Assembly: GCA_019083985.1 (NCBI GenBank)
Contig: JAHRCV010000001.1
Coordinates: 248,001 to 312,000, forward strand
Source: Rhizobiales bacterium TNE-4
GTDB taxonomy: Bacteria; Pseudomonadota; Alphaproteobacteria; Rhizobiales; Beijerinckiaceae
Direction of reading: 5' to 3'
Length of the DNA stretch: 64,000 nucleotides
The notes under the pieces are model-generated. The model was not told where the DNA came from. It searched no databases and saw only the letters and a list, made by a program, of their open reading frames with translations. This document shows positions 27,677-36,982 of the stretch, in pieces. The position numbers and the translations under genes are program-made. Position 1 is the first letter of the stretch; every line of letters starts with the position of its first letter.

Positions 27677-30600
27677 TCAGTGAAAATCCCGCGATTTAGG
27701 CAGGATCCGCACATTCCGAGGATGGCGGATGCCGCGCGCAGGCGCACCACCATCCCGCACGGGCCGTTTCACCTCATCGGCGCGTGCCAAAGGCGGCGCG
27801 AGATGCTCGCGTGTGAGCCTGAGAAGGTCGACGCTACGGTCGACCAAGCGCTCGGCAACAATATGCACGATGCCCTCGGGACTGCGCTGGGCACGCCCTT
27901 CCACCAGCAGCAGACGTGCGCCTAAAACCTCTTTGCGAAACCGTTCGGTGATGGCAGGCCAGACGACGATATTGGCGATGCCTGTCTCGTCTTCCAAAGT
28001 CGCGAAGACGACGCCTTTGGCGCTGCCCGGCTTTTGCCGCACAAGGACGATGCCAGCAATCTTGATCCGGCGCCCATCGGCTAATGTGCGCGCCTCCGCG
28101 CACGTCATCACGCCATGCGCGCCATAAAGCGCGCGCAAAAATCCCAGCGGGTGGCCTTTGAGCGAGAGATGCAGCGTTTGATAATCGATCGCGACATGCT
28201 CTGGCAGTGGCATAACGGGGAGGTCGACGCGCGGTTCAGGCGCAAGCTCACGCGCATGGGCTGCTTCGAACAATGGTAATGCTTGATCGTCGGGCAAACG
28301 CCGGACCGCCCATGCAGCTGCGCGCCTGTCCATGCCGACTGAGCGGAACGCGTCCGCTTCCGCTAATTTGACGAGGGCTGCTTTCGGCAGGTTGGCGCGA
28401 CGCTTCAGATCTTCGGCGCTGTCGTAAAAATCGTGTCGTGCCTCTTCGATGGATTGCGCCCATGGGGCACGAAATCCGTCGATCTGGCGAAAACCGAGGC
28501 GCAGCGCGAGTCGCCCATCAGGGCCCTCTTCGAGCGTATTGTCCCAGCGGCTCGCATTAATGTCCGGCGGGCGCGCTTCCACACCATGTTCGATGGCATC
28601 GCGCACGATCTGCGCCGGTGCGTAAAATCCCATGGGCTGGCTGTTGAGAAGTGCGGCGGCAAAAGCCGCAGGATGGTGACATTTCAACCAGGCCGATGCG
28701 TAGACAAGCAACGCGAACGAAGCTGCGTGGCTTTCGGGGAAGCCATATTCGCCGAAGCCTTCGATCTGCTTGAAGCATTGTGCCGCAAATTGCGGCTCGT
28801 ACCCGCGCCGCACCATGCCTTCAACCATCTTCTGTTGAAAGAGATGAATGGTGCCAACACGGCGGAAGGTCGCCATCGCGCGGCGGAGTTGATTGGCTTC
28901 GCCCGGTGTGAATTTCGCGGCCTCGATGGCAATGCGCATGGCTTGCTCTTGAAAGAGCGGCACGCCTAGCGTTTTGCCCAGCACGCGTTCGAGTTCATCG
29001 GCAGGGCCAAATTGCGGCGCGGGCTTGGGAAATGTCACCCGTTCCTTGTTTTGCCGTCGCCGCAAATAGGGATGCACCATATCGCCTTGAATAGGGCCGG
29101 GCCGGACGATGGCGACTTCAATGACGAGATCGTAGAATTTTTCTGGTTTCAAGCGTGGCAGCATATTCATCTGCGCACGGCTTTCGACCTGGAAGACACC
29201 GATGGAATCCGCTTTCTGCAACATGGCGTAAACCGCCTTATCTTCACGCGGCAGCGTGGCAAGCGAATATTTAAGGCCCCCATGCTGCGCGATAAGGTTG
29301 AAGCATTTGCGGATGCAAGTGAGCATTCCCAGCGCCAGTACATCGATTTTCATGATGCCCAGCGCGTCGATATCGTCCTTGTCCCATTCGATGAAGGTGC
29401 GGTCATCCATCGCCGCATTGCCGACTGGCACAACCTCGTCGAGCCGTCCGCGCGTCAAAACAAAACCGCCTACATGCTGTGAGAGGTGGCGTGGGAAGCT
29501 TAGCAACTCTTCCGCCCAATGGATGGCACGCGCAATTTCAGGATTATCAGGATCAAGCCCTGCCTCGCGAATATGGTTTTCGGCGGGGGCGGAACCCCAT
29601 GAGCCCCATACTGTATTGGCCAGTGCCGTTGTTACATCCTCAGAGAGGCCGAGCGCCTTACCAACCTCGCGCATCGCGCTGCGCGGACGATAGGAAATCA
29701 CGGTCGCAGCGATACCGGCGCGATCACGCCCATACCGCTCATAGATCCATTGGATCACCTCTTCACGCCGCTCATGCTCGAAATCGACATCGATATCAGG
29801 CGGTTCACGCCGCTCTGCCGAGACGAAGCGTTCGAACAGAAGATCGACTTCGGTCGGATCAACGGCTGTGATGCCGAGGCAAAAGCAGACGACGGAATTG
29901 GCAGCCGAGCCGCGTCCCTGACAGAGAATGCCGCGCGAACGCGCATAAGCCACGATATCGTTCACGGTCAGGAAATAACGCGCATAGTCGAGCTCAGCGA
30001 TCAGCGCCAATTCCTTGTCGATCGTGTCGCGCACTTTTTCCGGAATACCCATCGGATAGCGTGCTGACGCGCCAATCCATGTCAGCTCTTCAAGATGGGC
30101 TTGTGGCGTTTTGCCGTGCGGCACAGGATCGTCAGGATATTCATAGCGCAATTCATCAAGCGAAAATTGACATTGCCCGAAAAAATGCAACGTCTGATCC
30201 ACGCTCTCTGGCCAATACCGAAATAGGCGGCGCATTTCCTGCGGCTCTTTCAAATGTCGTTCCGCATGCGCTTCGAGCGCACGGCCGATTGTGTGAATGG
30301 TTTTGTGCGTCCGGATACAGGTGAGAATGTCCTGCAAAGGCCGTCGCTCGGGTGCATGATAGAGCGGCTCAAGCGTTGCGAGGCCGGGAATGCCATGCGC
30401 TTCGGAGAGTGCGCGCAAACGGGCAAGGCGTTGCCGGTCATGCCCGTCATAAAGAAGCGTGGCACCCAGCCAGAGCCGCGCATGTGGTAACGTGGTTAGA
30501 AGAATCCCAAGTTGATTTTCGACTGTGCGCGTCAAGCGCCGTGGCGGCATCACAATGAGATTGAGGCCTTCGCTCGAAGCGATAAGATCTTCAAGTGAGA

Positions 30601-30931
30601 GCGTGCACGCGCCTTTCTTAGCGCGCCGTTTGCCCAGTGTAAGAAGACGCGACAAGCGCCCATAGGCCACTCGATCGCTTGGAAAAGCGAGGATGTCAGG
30701 TGTGCCATCGACAAAAGCGAGGCGTGTGCCGATGGCGATTTTTAACCCACTGTCTTTGGCCGCTGTCTCGCGCAGCGCGACATGCGCACGTACTACGCCA
30801 GCAAGCGTATTCACATCCGCAATGCCAATGCCCGTGAGGCCCAATTCCGCCGCACGTGCCACCATCTCTTCGGGATGCGAAGCGCCACGCAGAAAAGAGA
30901 AATTGGTTGTAATGGCGAGTTCTGCCACCAT
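27677..30931 (-). CDS. dnaE2: Error-prone DNA polymerase III alpha subunit DnaE2
   Basis: This 1084-residue C-family polymerase performs translesion synthesis with ImuA and ImuB after DNA damage. A PHP domain forms the N-terminus (AITTNFSFLRGASHPEEMV); the palm active site includes PPDIDVDFEHERREEV; fingers and an OB-fold follow toward residue 1000 (RIKIAGIVLVRQKPGSAKGVVFATLEDE). I start it at ATG 30931, 4 bases after the imuB stop, rather than at upstream in-frame codons that would overlap imuB. It is the third gene of the LexA-controlled cassette. Confidence 0.93.
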   Translation of the reverse strand: MVAELAITTNFSFLRGASHPEEMVARAAELGLTGIGIADVNTLAGVVRAHVALRETAAKDSGLKIAIGTRLAFVDGTPDILAFPSDRVAYGRLSRLLTLGKRRAKKGACTLSLEDLIASSEGLNLIVMPPRRLTRTVENQLGILLTTLPHARLWLGATLLYDGHDRQRLARLRALSEAHGIPGLATLEPLYHAPERRPLQDILTCIRTHKTIHTIGRALEAHAERHLKEPQEMRRLFRYWPESVDQTLHFFGQCQFSLDELRYEYPDDPVPHGKTPQAHLEELTWIGASARYPMGIPEKVRDTIDKELALIAELDYARYFLTVNDIVAYARSRGILCQGRGSAANSVVCFCLGITAVDPTEVDLLFERFVSAERREPPDIDVDFEHERREEVIQWIYERYGRDRAGIAATVISYRPRSAMREVGKALGLSEDVTTALANTVWGSWGSAPAENHIREAGLDPDNPEIARAIHWAEELLSFPRHLSQHVGGFVLTRGRLDEVVPVGNAAMDDRTFIEWDKDDIDALGIMKIDVLALGMLTCIRKCFNLIAQHGGLKYSLATLPREDKAVYAMLQKADSIGVFQVESRAQMNMLPRLKPEKFYDLVIEVAIVRPGPIQGDMVHPYLRRRQNKERVTFPKPAPQFGPADELERVLGKTLGVPLFQEQAMRIAIEAAKFTPGEANQLRRAMATFRRVGTIHLFQQKMVEGMVRRGYEPQFAAQCFKQIEGFGEYGFPESHAASFALLVYASAWLKCHHPAAFAAALLNSQPMGFYAPAQIVRDAIEHGVEARPPDINASRWDNTLEEGPDGRLALRLGFRQIDGFRAPWAQSIEEARHDFYDSAEDLKRRANLPKAALVKLAEADAFRSVGMDRRAAAWAVRRLPDDQALPLFEAAHARELAPEPRVDLPVMPLPEHVAIDYQTLHLSLKGHPLGFLRALYGAHGVMTCAEARTLADGRRIKIAGIVLVRQKPGSAKGVVFATLEDETGIANIVVWPAITERFRKEVLGARLLLVEGRAQRSPEGIVHIVAERLVDRSVDLLRLTREHLAPPLARADEVKRPVRDGGAPARGIRHPRNVRILPKSRDFH

Positions 30932-30935
30932 GGCA

Positions 30936-32498
30936 TCACGCAAACAAACCATGCAGGAACCAGCGCGGTGTACTGGTTTCACGATCATAGAGACCGTCGC
31001 GATAAAGCCAGAAGCGACGACCATTCTCATCTTCGACGCGATAATAATCGCGCGTGGCTGTGCCTTCTGGCGTGCGCCACCATTCCGGCGCAATGCGCTC
31101 CGGCCCATCCGCGCGGATCACGGCGTGTAGCACACGCCGCCAGCGGAAACGGATGGGTGGACCATCGGGGACTTCGGCCAACACGTCGATCCGCTCGGCC
31201 GGTTCAATCAGGCGGATCGGGCGGGCTGGGGCTGCGTCTTCTTCGATCGGTGTGAAGGCAGAAAAATCGAGCGCCAGCGCGCCCACGCTTTGTGCCGGCA
31301 CGAGGCGCGAGGCGCGTTCGGGGCTATGCGTGTCGGCTGCGGCGAGGCGTTGCACGCGGCGCGCACCGAAACGGGCCGCCAACCGGTCGACGAGTGCAGC
31401 AATCTCGGCCTCGAAATCTTCATTCGCATCGAGCGACGTCATGGTCTCGGCAAAATTTTCGACACGCCGTGCTGAAAGCCTGATGGCATCGAAACCGAAA
31501 CCGGGATCAAGCGGATCGGCCAGCCCGTCGAGTTTCTCTCGAAACAGCCGCAATAATGTTTGCGGATCGCGCAAGGGTCGTCCGGTTTCGACGCTGATGA
31601 TCCGCGTGGCACCATCGGCGCGGAAGAACGCGAGTTCCAGTGCGCGTGCACCTTCGCCGCGTTTTTCGAGAATGCGTTTGAGGTCGGCTGCAAGCGTCAA
31701 CAGGCTCCGCCGTACATCCTCTTCATGGCCGATTGGTTCAGCAAAGCGGCGCTCAGCAATGCAGGCCGGCAGACTGCGGCGGGGTGAAATCGGTGTCTCA
31801 ACGCGTCCTGTTAACGCATCAAGCTTTTCGATGAAATCCTTGCCGAACCGTTCGGCCAAAGGCGCGCGCGGACGGCTCGCACAATCGCCGATGCGCTTCA
31901 AGCCGAGCCTCTCGAGCGAGGCACGCCGCGCTGCATCAAGCCCCAAAGCCGCAATCGGGAGGGATTGCACCGCCTCCGCATCATGGCTGGGCGCAATGAT
32001 GCCGCCTGCGCCGTAAAGCGCGACAGCGCGTGCAGTCACAGGCGATCCCGCAATCGCGGTGCGTATATGAAATCCGCGCGCTGCGATCCGCTCGCGCGCA
32101 TCGTTTAGAAGTCCCTCTTCGCCGCCGTAAAGATGCGCCGCACCTGTGATGTCGAGAATGAGTGTATCCTCGCCCACCACGCCGACGAGCGGTGTATAAC
32201 GCTCGGCCGCATCGGCCAGCGCATGCAGCAGCGCACGATCGGCGTCAGGATCAGCCTCATGCACGTGCCCATGCGGATGCAGCGCGCGCGCCGTGGCAAG
32301 CGTCATCCCCGGCATCAGGCCCAGCGCATGGGCCTGTTCATCGCCCGCGACAAGCACCACACCGCTGCCTTGCCGCGCGACGATGAGGGTGGGCGTGTCA
32401 TCCGGCGCGGCGGAAGGGCGTAACCGTTTCAGCCTGTCCGTCGCGAGATAGGGGAAGACGAGCGCCAGAAGGCGCTGGCCGGAAAACGCGTCGCTCAC
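30936..32498 (-). CDS. imuB: Mutasome component ImuB (inactive Y-family polymerase)
   Basis: This 520-residue DinB-like protein bridges DnaE2 to the sliding clamp in the alphaproteobacterial mutasome. It begins with a GTG codon (32498) preceded by GGAG. The first beta strand reads LLALVFPYLATDRL where active Y-family polymerases carry a catalytic acidic residue, consistent with known ImuB proteins being catalytically dead. The DinB-like fold continues to about residue 350, followed by an ImuB-specific C-terminal region ending RDYYRVEDENGRRFWLYRDGLYD. Its 5' end overlaps imuA by 101 bases. Confidence 0.9.
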   Translation of the reverse strand: MSDAFSGQRLLALVFPYLATDRLKRLRPSAAPDDTPTLIVARQGSGVVLVAGDEQAHALGLMPGMTLATARALHPHGHVHEADPDADRALLHALADAAERYTPLVGVVGEDTLILDITGAAHLYGGEEGLLNDARERIAARGFHIRTAIAGSPVTARAVALYGAGGIIAPSHDAEAVQSLPIAALGLDAARRASLERLGLKRIGDCASRPRAPLAERFGKDFIEKLDALTGRVETPISPRRSLPACIAERRFAEPIGHEEDVRRSLLTLAADLKRILEKRGEGARALELAFFRADGATRIISVETGRPLRDPQTLLRLFREKLDGLADPLDPGFGFDAIRLSARRVENFAETMTSLDANEDFEAEIAALVDRLAARFGARRVQRLAAADTHSPERASRLVPAQSVGALALDFSAFTPIEEDAAPARPIRLIEPAERIDVLAEVPDGPPIRFRWRRVLHAVIRADGPERIAPEWWRTPEGTATRDYYRVEDENGRRFWLYRDGLYDRETSTPRWFLHGLFA

Positions 32499-33186
32499 AA
32501 CACCACTCCATCATCCATTCTTGCGGCCCCGCTTGGCCGCCCCGTTCCAGCGTCACGCGGAAGGCAGGCAGCCCGGGGCCGAACGCGCTTGCCGAGGGAT
32601 GGGCTGCAATCGCCCAGCGTGTCGCGCCGGGATCGGCCAGCTCCGGCCCGCCGCTGCGCAGAAACAGCGCGCTCACGCCGGAGGCTTCCGCCGCCAGCAC
32701 CAAGCGCCGTAGCGCGACAAGATCGACCGCCTTCGGCATCCCCCAAGGCTCGACCAACACCGCGCCGAGCGCTTTGCAGTGGAGTGCCTCTTCCGCCGCT
32801 TTCAGCACGGCGCGGGCATCGGCCGCCTCGATGGTGACAAGCCGGGCCGGATCGAGCCCGAAGCCCATCAAGCCCGGGCCATAGGGCAGCCCATATTCCC
32901 GCTCCGCCATCGCCTGCCGCACCCACAGAAGCGGTCGCTCTGCCGCGAGTCGCAGCGCGCAGGCCAAGGCAAAGCCGGTCGCGGCCGGTTCTTCCCCCGG
33001 TTTGGCAGGCCTCAGCGCATGAAAAGCCCCACGCTTCAACCCGCCGCCCAAGGCCGCATCGAGCCCTGCGAGCCCCAGCGCAGCCCGTGCCGGCGGGGTG
33101 GCCAGCGCATGGACGCTGCCATCCTTGCCGATACGGTCTATGGCCGACCGCAGGGCGGCCAGTGCGGGAGCTCCCGGACGGGGCAT
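32398..33186 (-). CDS. imuA: Mutasome component ImuA (RecA/SulA-like)
   Basis: This 262-residue RecA-fold protein is the first gene of the imuA-imuB-dnaE2 cassette and is required for damage-induced mutagenesis in other alphaproteobacteria. Family features include GLAGLDAALGGGLKRGAFHAL (about residues 37-57), a weakly preserved nucleotide-binding loop. The start ATG at 33186 has AGGA about 8 bases upstream and lies only 6 bases from the LexA box. The long 3' overlap with imuB suggests translational coupling. Confidence 0.88.
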   Translation of the reverse strand: MPRPGAPALAALRSAIDRIGKDGSVHALATPPARAALGLAGLDAALGGGLKRGAFHALRPAKPGEEPAATGFALACALRLAAERPLLWVRQAMAEREYGLPYGPGLMGFGLDPARLVTIEAADARAVLKAAEEALHCKALGAVLVEPWGMPKAVDLVALRRLVLAAEASGVSALFLRSGGPELADPGATRWAIAAHPSASAFGPGLPAFRVTLERGGQAGPQEWMMEWCCERRVFRPAPSGARLPLSRDGQAETVTPFRRAG

Positions 33187-33192
33187 ATCAAT

Positions 33193-33207
33193 GTTCCTGT
33201 TTTGTTC
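33193..33207 (-). promoter_or_regulatory. LexA (SOS) box controlling imuA-imuB-dnaE2
   Basis: GTTC (33193-33196), seven bases, then GTTC (33204-33207) is the direct-repeat LexA operator of alphaproteobacteria (GTTC-N7-GTTC; GAAC-N7-GAAC on the coding strand). It lies immediately ahead of the imuA start and overlaps its ribosome-binding region, with a TATAGA-like -10 adjoining. This implies strong SOS repression. Confidence 0.88.
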
Positions 33208-33260
33208 TATAGATTCCAGTAACCGGGAGGAGAGTCAATCGGCCGGGCGCAACCCAACGC

Positions 33261-33290
33261 AAAAGCCCGGAGGAAGGCCCCCGGGCTTTC
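33261..33290 (-). terminator. Rho-independent terminator of the hexuronate operon
   Basis: AAAGCCCGG (33262-33270) pairs with CCGGGCTTT (33281-33289); read on the minus strand the stem ends in TTTT. It lies about 25 bases beyond the uxuA stop codon and separates this operon from imuA. Confidence 0.8.
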
Positions 33291-33314
33291 ATGGCTTCAT
33301 GAGGGTGGTTGGGC

Positions 33315-34493
33315 TCAGGTCAAGCGTTCGACCGCGCGCATGATGCCGCGCAATTCGCCCAAGCCTTTCAAGCGGCCAATGCCGGCATAGCCGGGCGTCA
33401 CCGTCTTATGGAGATCGTCGAGCATGCGGTGGCCGTGATCGGGGCGGAATGGAATTTTATTCCCGCCGCGCTTGCGATCTTCCGCCACGAGTGCGGTGAT
33501 TACGCCGACCATGTCGACATCGCCATCGAGATGATCGCTCTCATAGAAAGAGCCATCCTCTTCGCGCTTGGTTGCGCGCAAATGCACGAAGTGAATACGC
33601 GGCGCGAAATGCGCGGCCATCGCCGGCAGATCATTGTCGGCGCGCACGCCGAGCGATCCGGTGCAGAAGCACATGCCATTGGTTTCCGACGGCACGGCAT
33701 CAAACAGCGCCTGGTAATCGGCGGCGGTAGACGCCACGCGCGGCAGGCCGAACAAAGGCCGCGGCGGATCATCAGGGTGCAATGTCAGTTTCACGCCGAG
33801 TTCTTCTGCACGCGGGGTCACAGCGGCCAAGAACTCCGCAAGATGTTTGCGCAGCACTGTCGCATCAATCGCCGCATAGGTTTCAAGCTTATCGCGGAAA
33901 CCGGGAATGGTTAGCGGATCGGTGGTCGAACCCGGCAGCGCGCTTGCAATCACCATAATGAGATAGTCGATGTCTTCTTGCGTGAAGCGGTCGAACACTT
34001 TTCTTGCCCGCTCGCGCTGCTCCGGCGTATAATCTTTCTCAACGCCTTGGCGCTGCAGAATGAACAATTCGAATGCTGCAAACCGATCAGCATCAAAGCG
34101 CATGCAAGTTGCGCCCGTTGGCAATTCCGCGTCGAGATCGGTGCGCGTCCAATCCACAACCGGCATGAAATTATAGCAGATCGTCTTGATGCCGCAGGCC
34201 GCTACGGCTTCCATCGAGGCGATCCAGCCTTGGATCGATTGCGTAGCTCCCGCGCCCAAGCGCTTTACATCGTCGGGTACGGGAATGCTCTCGACAATCG
34301 ACCATGTAAGCGGCTTACGATTAGGCGGCGTCGTCTCGATGAGATTTTTGCGCTCTGCCACCTGCTTCTCGGTCCAGACTGTGCCTGGCTTTAATTCATG
34401 CAGCGCGTTGACAATATCGGTCGCGCCCGCCTGCCTGACATGGTCAAGCGCAACGGGGTCATGCGGACCAAACCAGCGCCATGCTTCAATCAT
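33315..34493 (-). CDS. uxuA: Mannonate dehydratase UxuA
   Basis: This 392-residue TIM-barrel dehydratase converts D-mannonate to 2-keto-3-deoxygluconate. The N-terminus MIEAWRWFGPHDPVALDHVRQAGA is the family hallmark, and metal-binding motifs HPDDPP, FCTGSLG and the C-terminal FRPDHGHRML are present. ATG 34493 has GGGAG upstream; an in-frame ATG 19 codons earlier lacks one. It is the last gene of an eight-gene operon that begins with gntR at 41.1 kb. Confidence 0.93.
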   Translation of the reverse strand: MIEAWRWFGPHDPVALDHVRQAGATDIVNALHELKPGTVWTEKQVAERKNLIETTPPNRKPLTWSIVESIPVPDDVKRLGAGATQSIQGWIASMEAVAACGIKTICYNFMPVVDWTRTDLDAELPTGATCMRFDADRFAAFELFILQRQGVEKDYTPEQRERARKVFDRFTQEDIDYLIMVIASALPGSTTDPLTIPGFRDKLETYAAIDATVLRKHLAEFLAAVTPRAEELGVKLTLHPDDPPRPLFGLPRVASTAADYQALFDAVPSETNGMCFCTGSLGVRADNDLPAMAAHFAPRIHFVHLRATKREEDGSFYESDHLDGDVDMVGVITALVAEDRKRGGNKIPFRPDHGHRMLDDLHKTVTPGYAGIGRLKGLGELRGIMRAVERLT

Positions 34494-34534
34494 TGTCGTC
34501 TCCCTTGCGCGGCCATGGTTCCGCGTTGTGTTGT

Positions 34535-35287
34535 TCAGCGCGCCAGCCAACCGCCATCGACCGGCAAAACAATGCCATGCACATAATCAGACGCACGTGA
34601 GGACAGAAACACGGCGGCTCCGCCAATCTCTTGTGGCTCGCCCCAATGACCTGCGGGGATGCGCGCAAGAATGGCCGCATTGCGCTCCTTGTCGGCGCGC
34701 AAGGCATCCGTGTTGTTTGTCACGAAATAACCCGGCGCAATCGCGTTGACATTGATACCCTTCGCTGCCCATTCGCAGGCAAGAAGCCGCGTCAATCCGG
34801 CAAGCCCGCTTTTCGATGCTGTATAAGACGGGATGCGGATGCCGCCCTGAAACGACAGCAGCGAAGCGATGTTGACGATCTTGCCACGTCCTTGCTTCAG
34901 CATCACGCGTGCGGCCGCTTGCGCGAGGAAGAAGGGGACTTTGAGATTGGTGTCGATGACCTGATCCCAATCGGCCTCTGAAAATTCGATTGCATCGGCG
35001 CGGCGAATGATGCCGGCATTATTGATGAGGATGTCGCAACGGCCCATCACATCGCAGGTTTCTTCGACGATGCGAGCGCACGGTTCTGTTGTTGCAAGAT
35101 CTGCTTTGATCGCATGAAAGCGACGCTTGAGCGGTGCGATTTTTGTCTGCGTCTCATCCATCGGTGAACGGCCGATCGCGACAATATCGGCACCCGCTTC
35201 AGCGAGCGCCACAGCGATCGCCTGTCCGAGCCCCGTATTGGCGCCGGTGACGATCGCCGTCTGGCCTGCAAGGTCGAACGGGTTCAC
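34535..35287 (-). CDS. kduD: Short-chain dehydrogenase KduD (2-keto-3-deoxygluconate/2-deoxygluconate dehydrogenase)
   Basis: This 250-residue SDR enzyme reduces 2,5-diketo-3-deoxygluconate to 2-keto-3-deoxygluconate in uronate breakdown. The cofactor motif GANTGLGQAIA (about residues 15-25), NNAGI, the catalytic serine in NIASLLSFQGG and Tyr-x-x-x-Lys in SYTASKSG are present. I place the start at GTG 35287, which overlaps the kduI stop as GTGA and gives VNPFDLAGQTAIVTG; the longer open frame upstream runs inside kduI. KduD directly after KduI is the usual order. Confidence 0.9.
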   Translation of the reverse strand: MNPFDLAGQTAIVTGANTGLGQAIAVALAEAGADIVAIGRSPMDETQTKIAPLKRRFHAIKADLATTEPCARIVEETCDVMGRCDILINNAGIIRRADAIEFSEADWDQVIDTNLKVPFFLAQAAARVMLKQGRGKIVNIASLLSFQGGIRIPSYTASKSGLAGLTRLLACEWAAKGINVNAIAPGYFVTNNTDALRADKERNAAILARIPAGHWGEPQEIGGAAVFLSSRASDYVHGIVLPVDGGWLAR

Positions 35288-36120
35288 CGCAGATCTCCCA
35301 TGGCGCAATGGTCCATGTCGGTGAAGTCCATATTGTCGCCAGCCATCGCCCAGATGAATCCGTAATTCCCGGTGCCGACGCCGGAATGGATCGACCACCC
35401 TGGCGAGAGAATGGCCTGTTCATTGGCGACGACAAGATGGCGCGTCTCCTGCGGTTCCCCCATCATATGGAAGACACGCTGATCGGCGGCGAGGTCGAAA
35501 TAAAGATAGGCCTCACAGCGGCGATCATGCGTGTGGCACGGCATAGTGTTCCATACGCTGCCCGGTTGCAGGAACGTCATGCCCATCACGAGCTGACAGG
35601 TTTCAACCCGGCCCGGAATGATCATCTGATGCAATGTGCGGACATTCGCTGTCTCGTGCGCACCAAGATGCAGCGTGTTGGCGTCCTTGAGCGTGATCTT
35701 TTTCAGCGCATGGCGTTGATGCGCCGGGCAGCTCACAAGATAGAATTTGGCGGGCGTGGCGGTATCTGCACTTTCGAAGGTCACATTTTCTGTGCCCATG
35801 GGAACGTAAAGCGCTTCATGCGTGCCAAGCGCGATGGTCTCCCCATCGCAAATCACACGGCCTGCGCCGCCGACATTGAAAACGCCCAATTCGCGACGGG
35901 CAAGAAAGCTCGTCTGTCCGATCGGTTTCGATGTTTCGAGTTTCAATGCGGATTTCACGGGCATGGCCCCGCCCACAACAAGCCGGTCGATATGGCTATA
36001 GGTGAGCGGGATCGCATCTGCCTCGAAAATACGGCTGATCAGGAAATGCCGACGCAATTCCGCCGTATCGAAACGGCGTGCGGCATCGGGATGAACGGCC
36101 TGACGGACTTCAATCGACAT
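35284..36120 (-). CDS. kduI: 5-keto-4-deoxyuronate isomerase KduI
   Basis: This 278-residue cupin isomerase turns 5-keto-4-deoxyuronate (DKI), a product of oligouronide lyases, into 2,5-diketo-3-deoxygluconate. The zinc-binding histidine/glutamate cluster shows in MPCHTHDRRCEAYLYFDL, and the C-terminus WSIHSGVGTGNYGFIWAMAGDN is typical. GGAGAG precedes the ATG. Its presence means the operon handles unsaturated uronates from pectin or similar polymers as well as free hexuronates. Confidence 0.95.
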   Translation of the reverse strand: MSIEVRQAVHPDAARRFDTAELRRHFLISRIFEADAIPLTYSHIDRLVVGGAMPVKSALKLETSKPIGQTSFLARRELGVFNVGGAGRVICDGETIALGTHEALYVPMGTENVTFESADTATPAKFYLVSCPAHQRHALKKITLKDANTLHLGAHETANVRTLHQMIIPGRVETCQLVMGMTFLQPGSVWNTMPCHTHDRRCEAYLYFDLAADQRVFHMMGEPQETRHLVVANEQAILSPGWSIHSGVGTGNYGFIWAMAGDNMDFTDMDHCAMGDLR

Positions 36121-36132
36121 GGGCCGCTCTCC

Positions 36133-36978
36133 TCAATGCGCCGGTTGCTGCTTGGCACGCGTGACCATCTGCGTCGGATTGACGAAGCGCAGCGCGATCA
36201 CGAGCCAGATCAGCGTCGTCACCATGTAGACGACCGCCATGGCATCGATCGACTGCACGGCACGGACGCCCGCTGCGAACACGGCGTAGTAAAGCGCCAC
36301 CACCAATGTTTGGCTGGTCGGCCCTGCCGTGAGGAAGGTCAGCTCGAACATGGCAATCGTGCGCACCAGCACCAAGAGCAGCGAAGCGAGTACACCCGGT
36401 AGCAGCAAGGGCAAGAGCACATGAATGAACATGCGGAAGGTGCCTGCACCGAAGACGCGCGCCGCCGCTTCCACACGCGGGTCAATCTGCTCGATGAACG
36501 GGATCATCACCAGAATGACGAACGGCACGGTCGGCACCAGATTGGCCAGGATCACACCGAACATCGTGCCGCCAAGCCCCGATTTATAAAGAACCGTTGC
36601 GAGTGGAATGCCAAACGTCACAGGTGGCACCAGCAAGGGCAGAAGAAGCAAAAGCAGCACGATCTGTTTGCCGGGAAAATTCCGTCGGGCCATCGCATAG
36701 GCGGCGGGCACACCAATTAGACCTGACAGGAAAACAACAGCGAAGACGATCTGAAATGTGACGATCAGAAGGTCACCAAGCTGGAATTCGGCCCAAGCCG
36801 AAAAATACCATTTGGTTGTGAACCCATCCGGAAACCATGCGCGCAACCAGCGTGTGGCAAAGGAGCTTGTCACGACCGCCGCGATGATACCGAACAAATT
36901 GATGATGAAGAAGATGGTTGTCGCCCAGACGGCGAAAATCCACAACCGGCTTCCGACTGATTTTTCGTTGCTGACCAT
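36133..36978 (-). CDS. ABC importer permease (PotC/UgpE-like) of the hexuronate operon
   Basis: This 281-residue inner-membrane permease of the spermidine/iron/sugar importer class has a first membrane segment at about residues 12-32 and the coupling loop EAAARVFGAGTFRMFIHVLLPLLLPG, whose EAA-x3-G motif contacts the ATPase. ATG 36978 begins 4 bases after the upstream permease stop; an in-frame ATG 25 codons earlier lies inside that gene. It probably imports a hexuronate or oligouronide, an inference from the flanking uxaC, kduI, kduD and uxuA. No binding-protein gene is present here. Confidence 0.85.
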   Translation of the reverse strand: MVSNEKSVGSRLWIFAVWATTIFFIINLFGIIAAVVTSSFATRWLRAWFPDGFTTKWYFSAWAEFQLGDLLIVTFQIVFAVVFLSGLIGVPAAYAMARRNFPGKQIVLLLLLLPLLVPPVTFGIPLATVLYKSGLGGTMFGVILANLVPTVPFVILVMIPFIEQIDPRVEAAARVFGAGTFRMFIHVLLPLLLPGVLASLLLVLVRTIAMFELTFLTAGPTSQTLVVALYYAVFAAGVRAVQSIDAMAVVYMVTTLIWLVIALRFVNPTQMVTRAKQQPAH

Positions 36979-36982
36979 CGGA

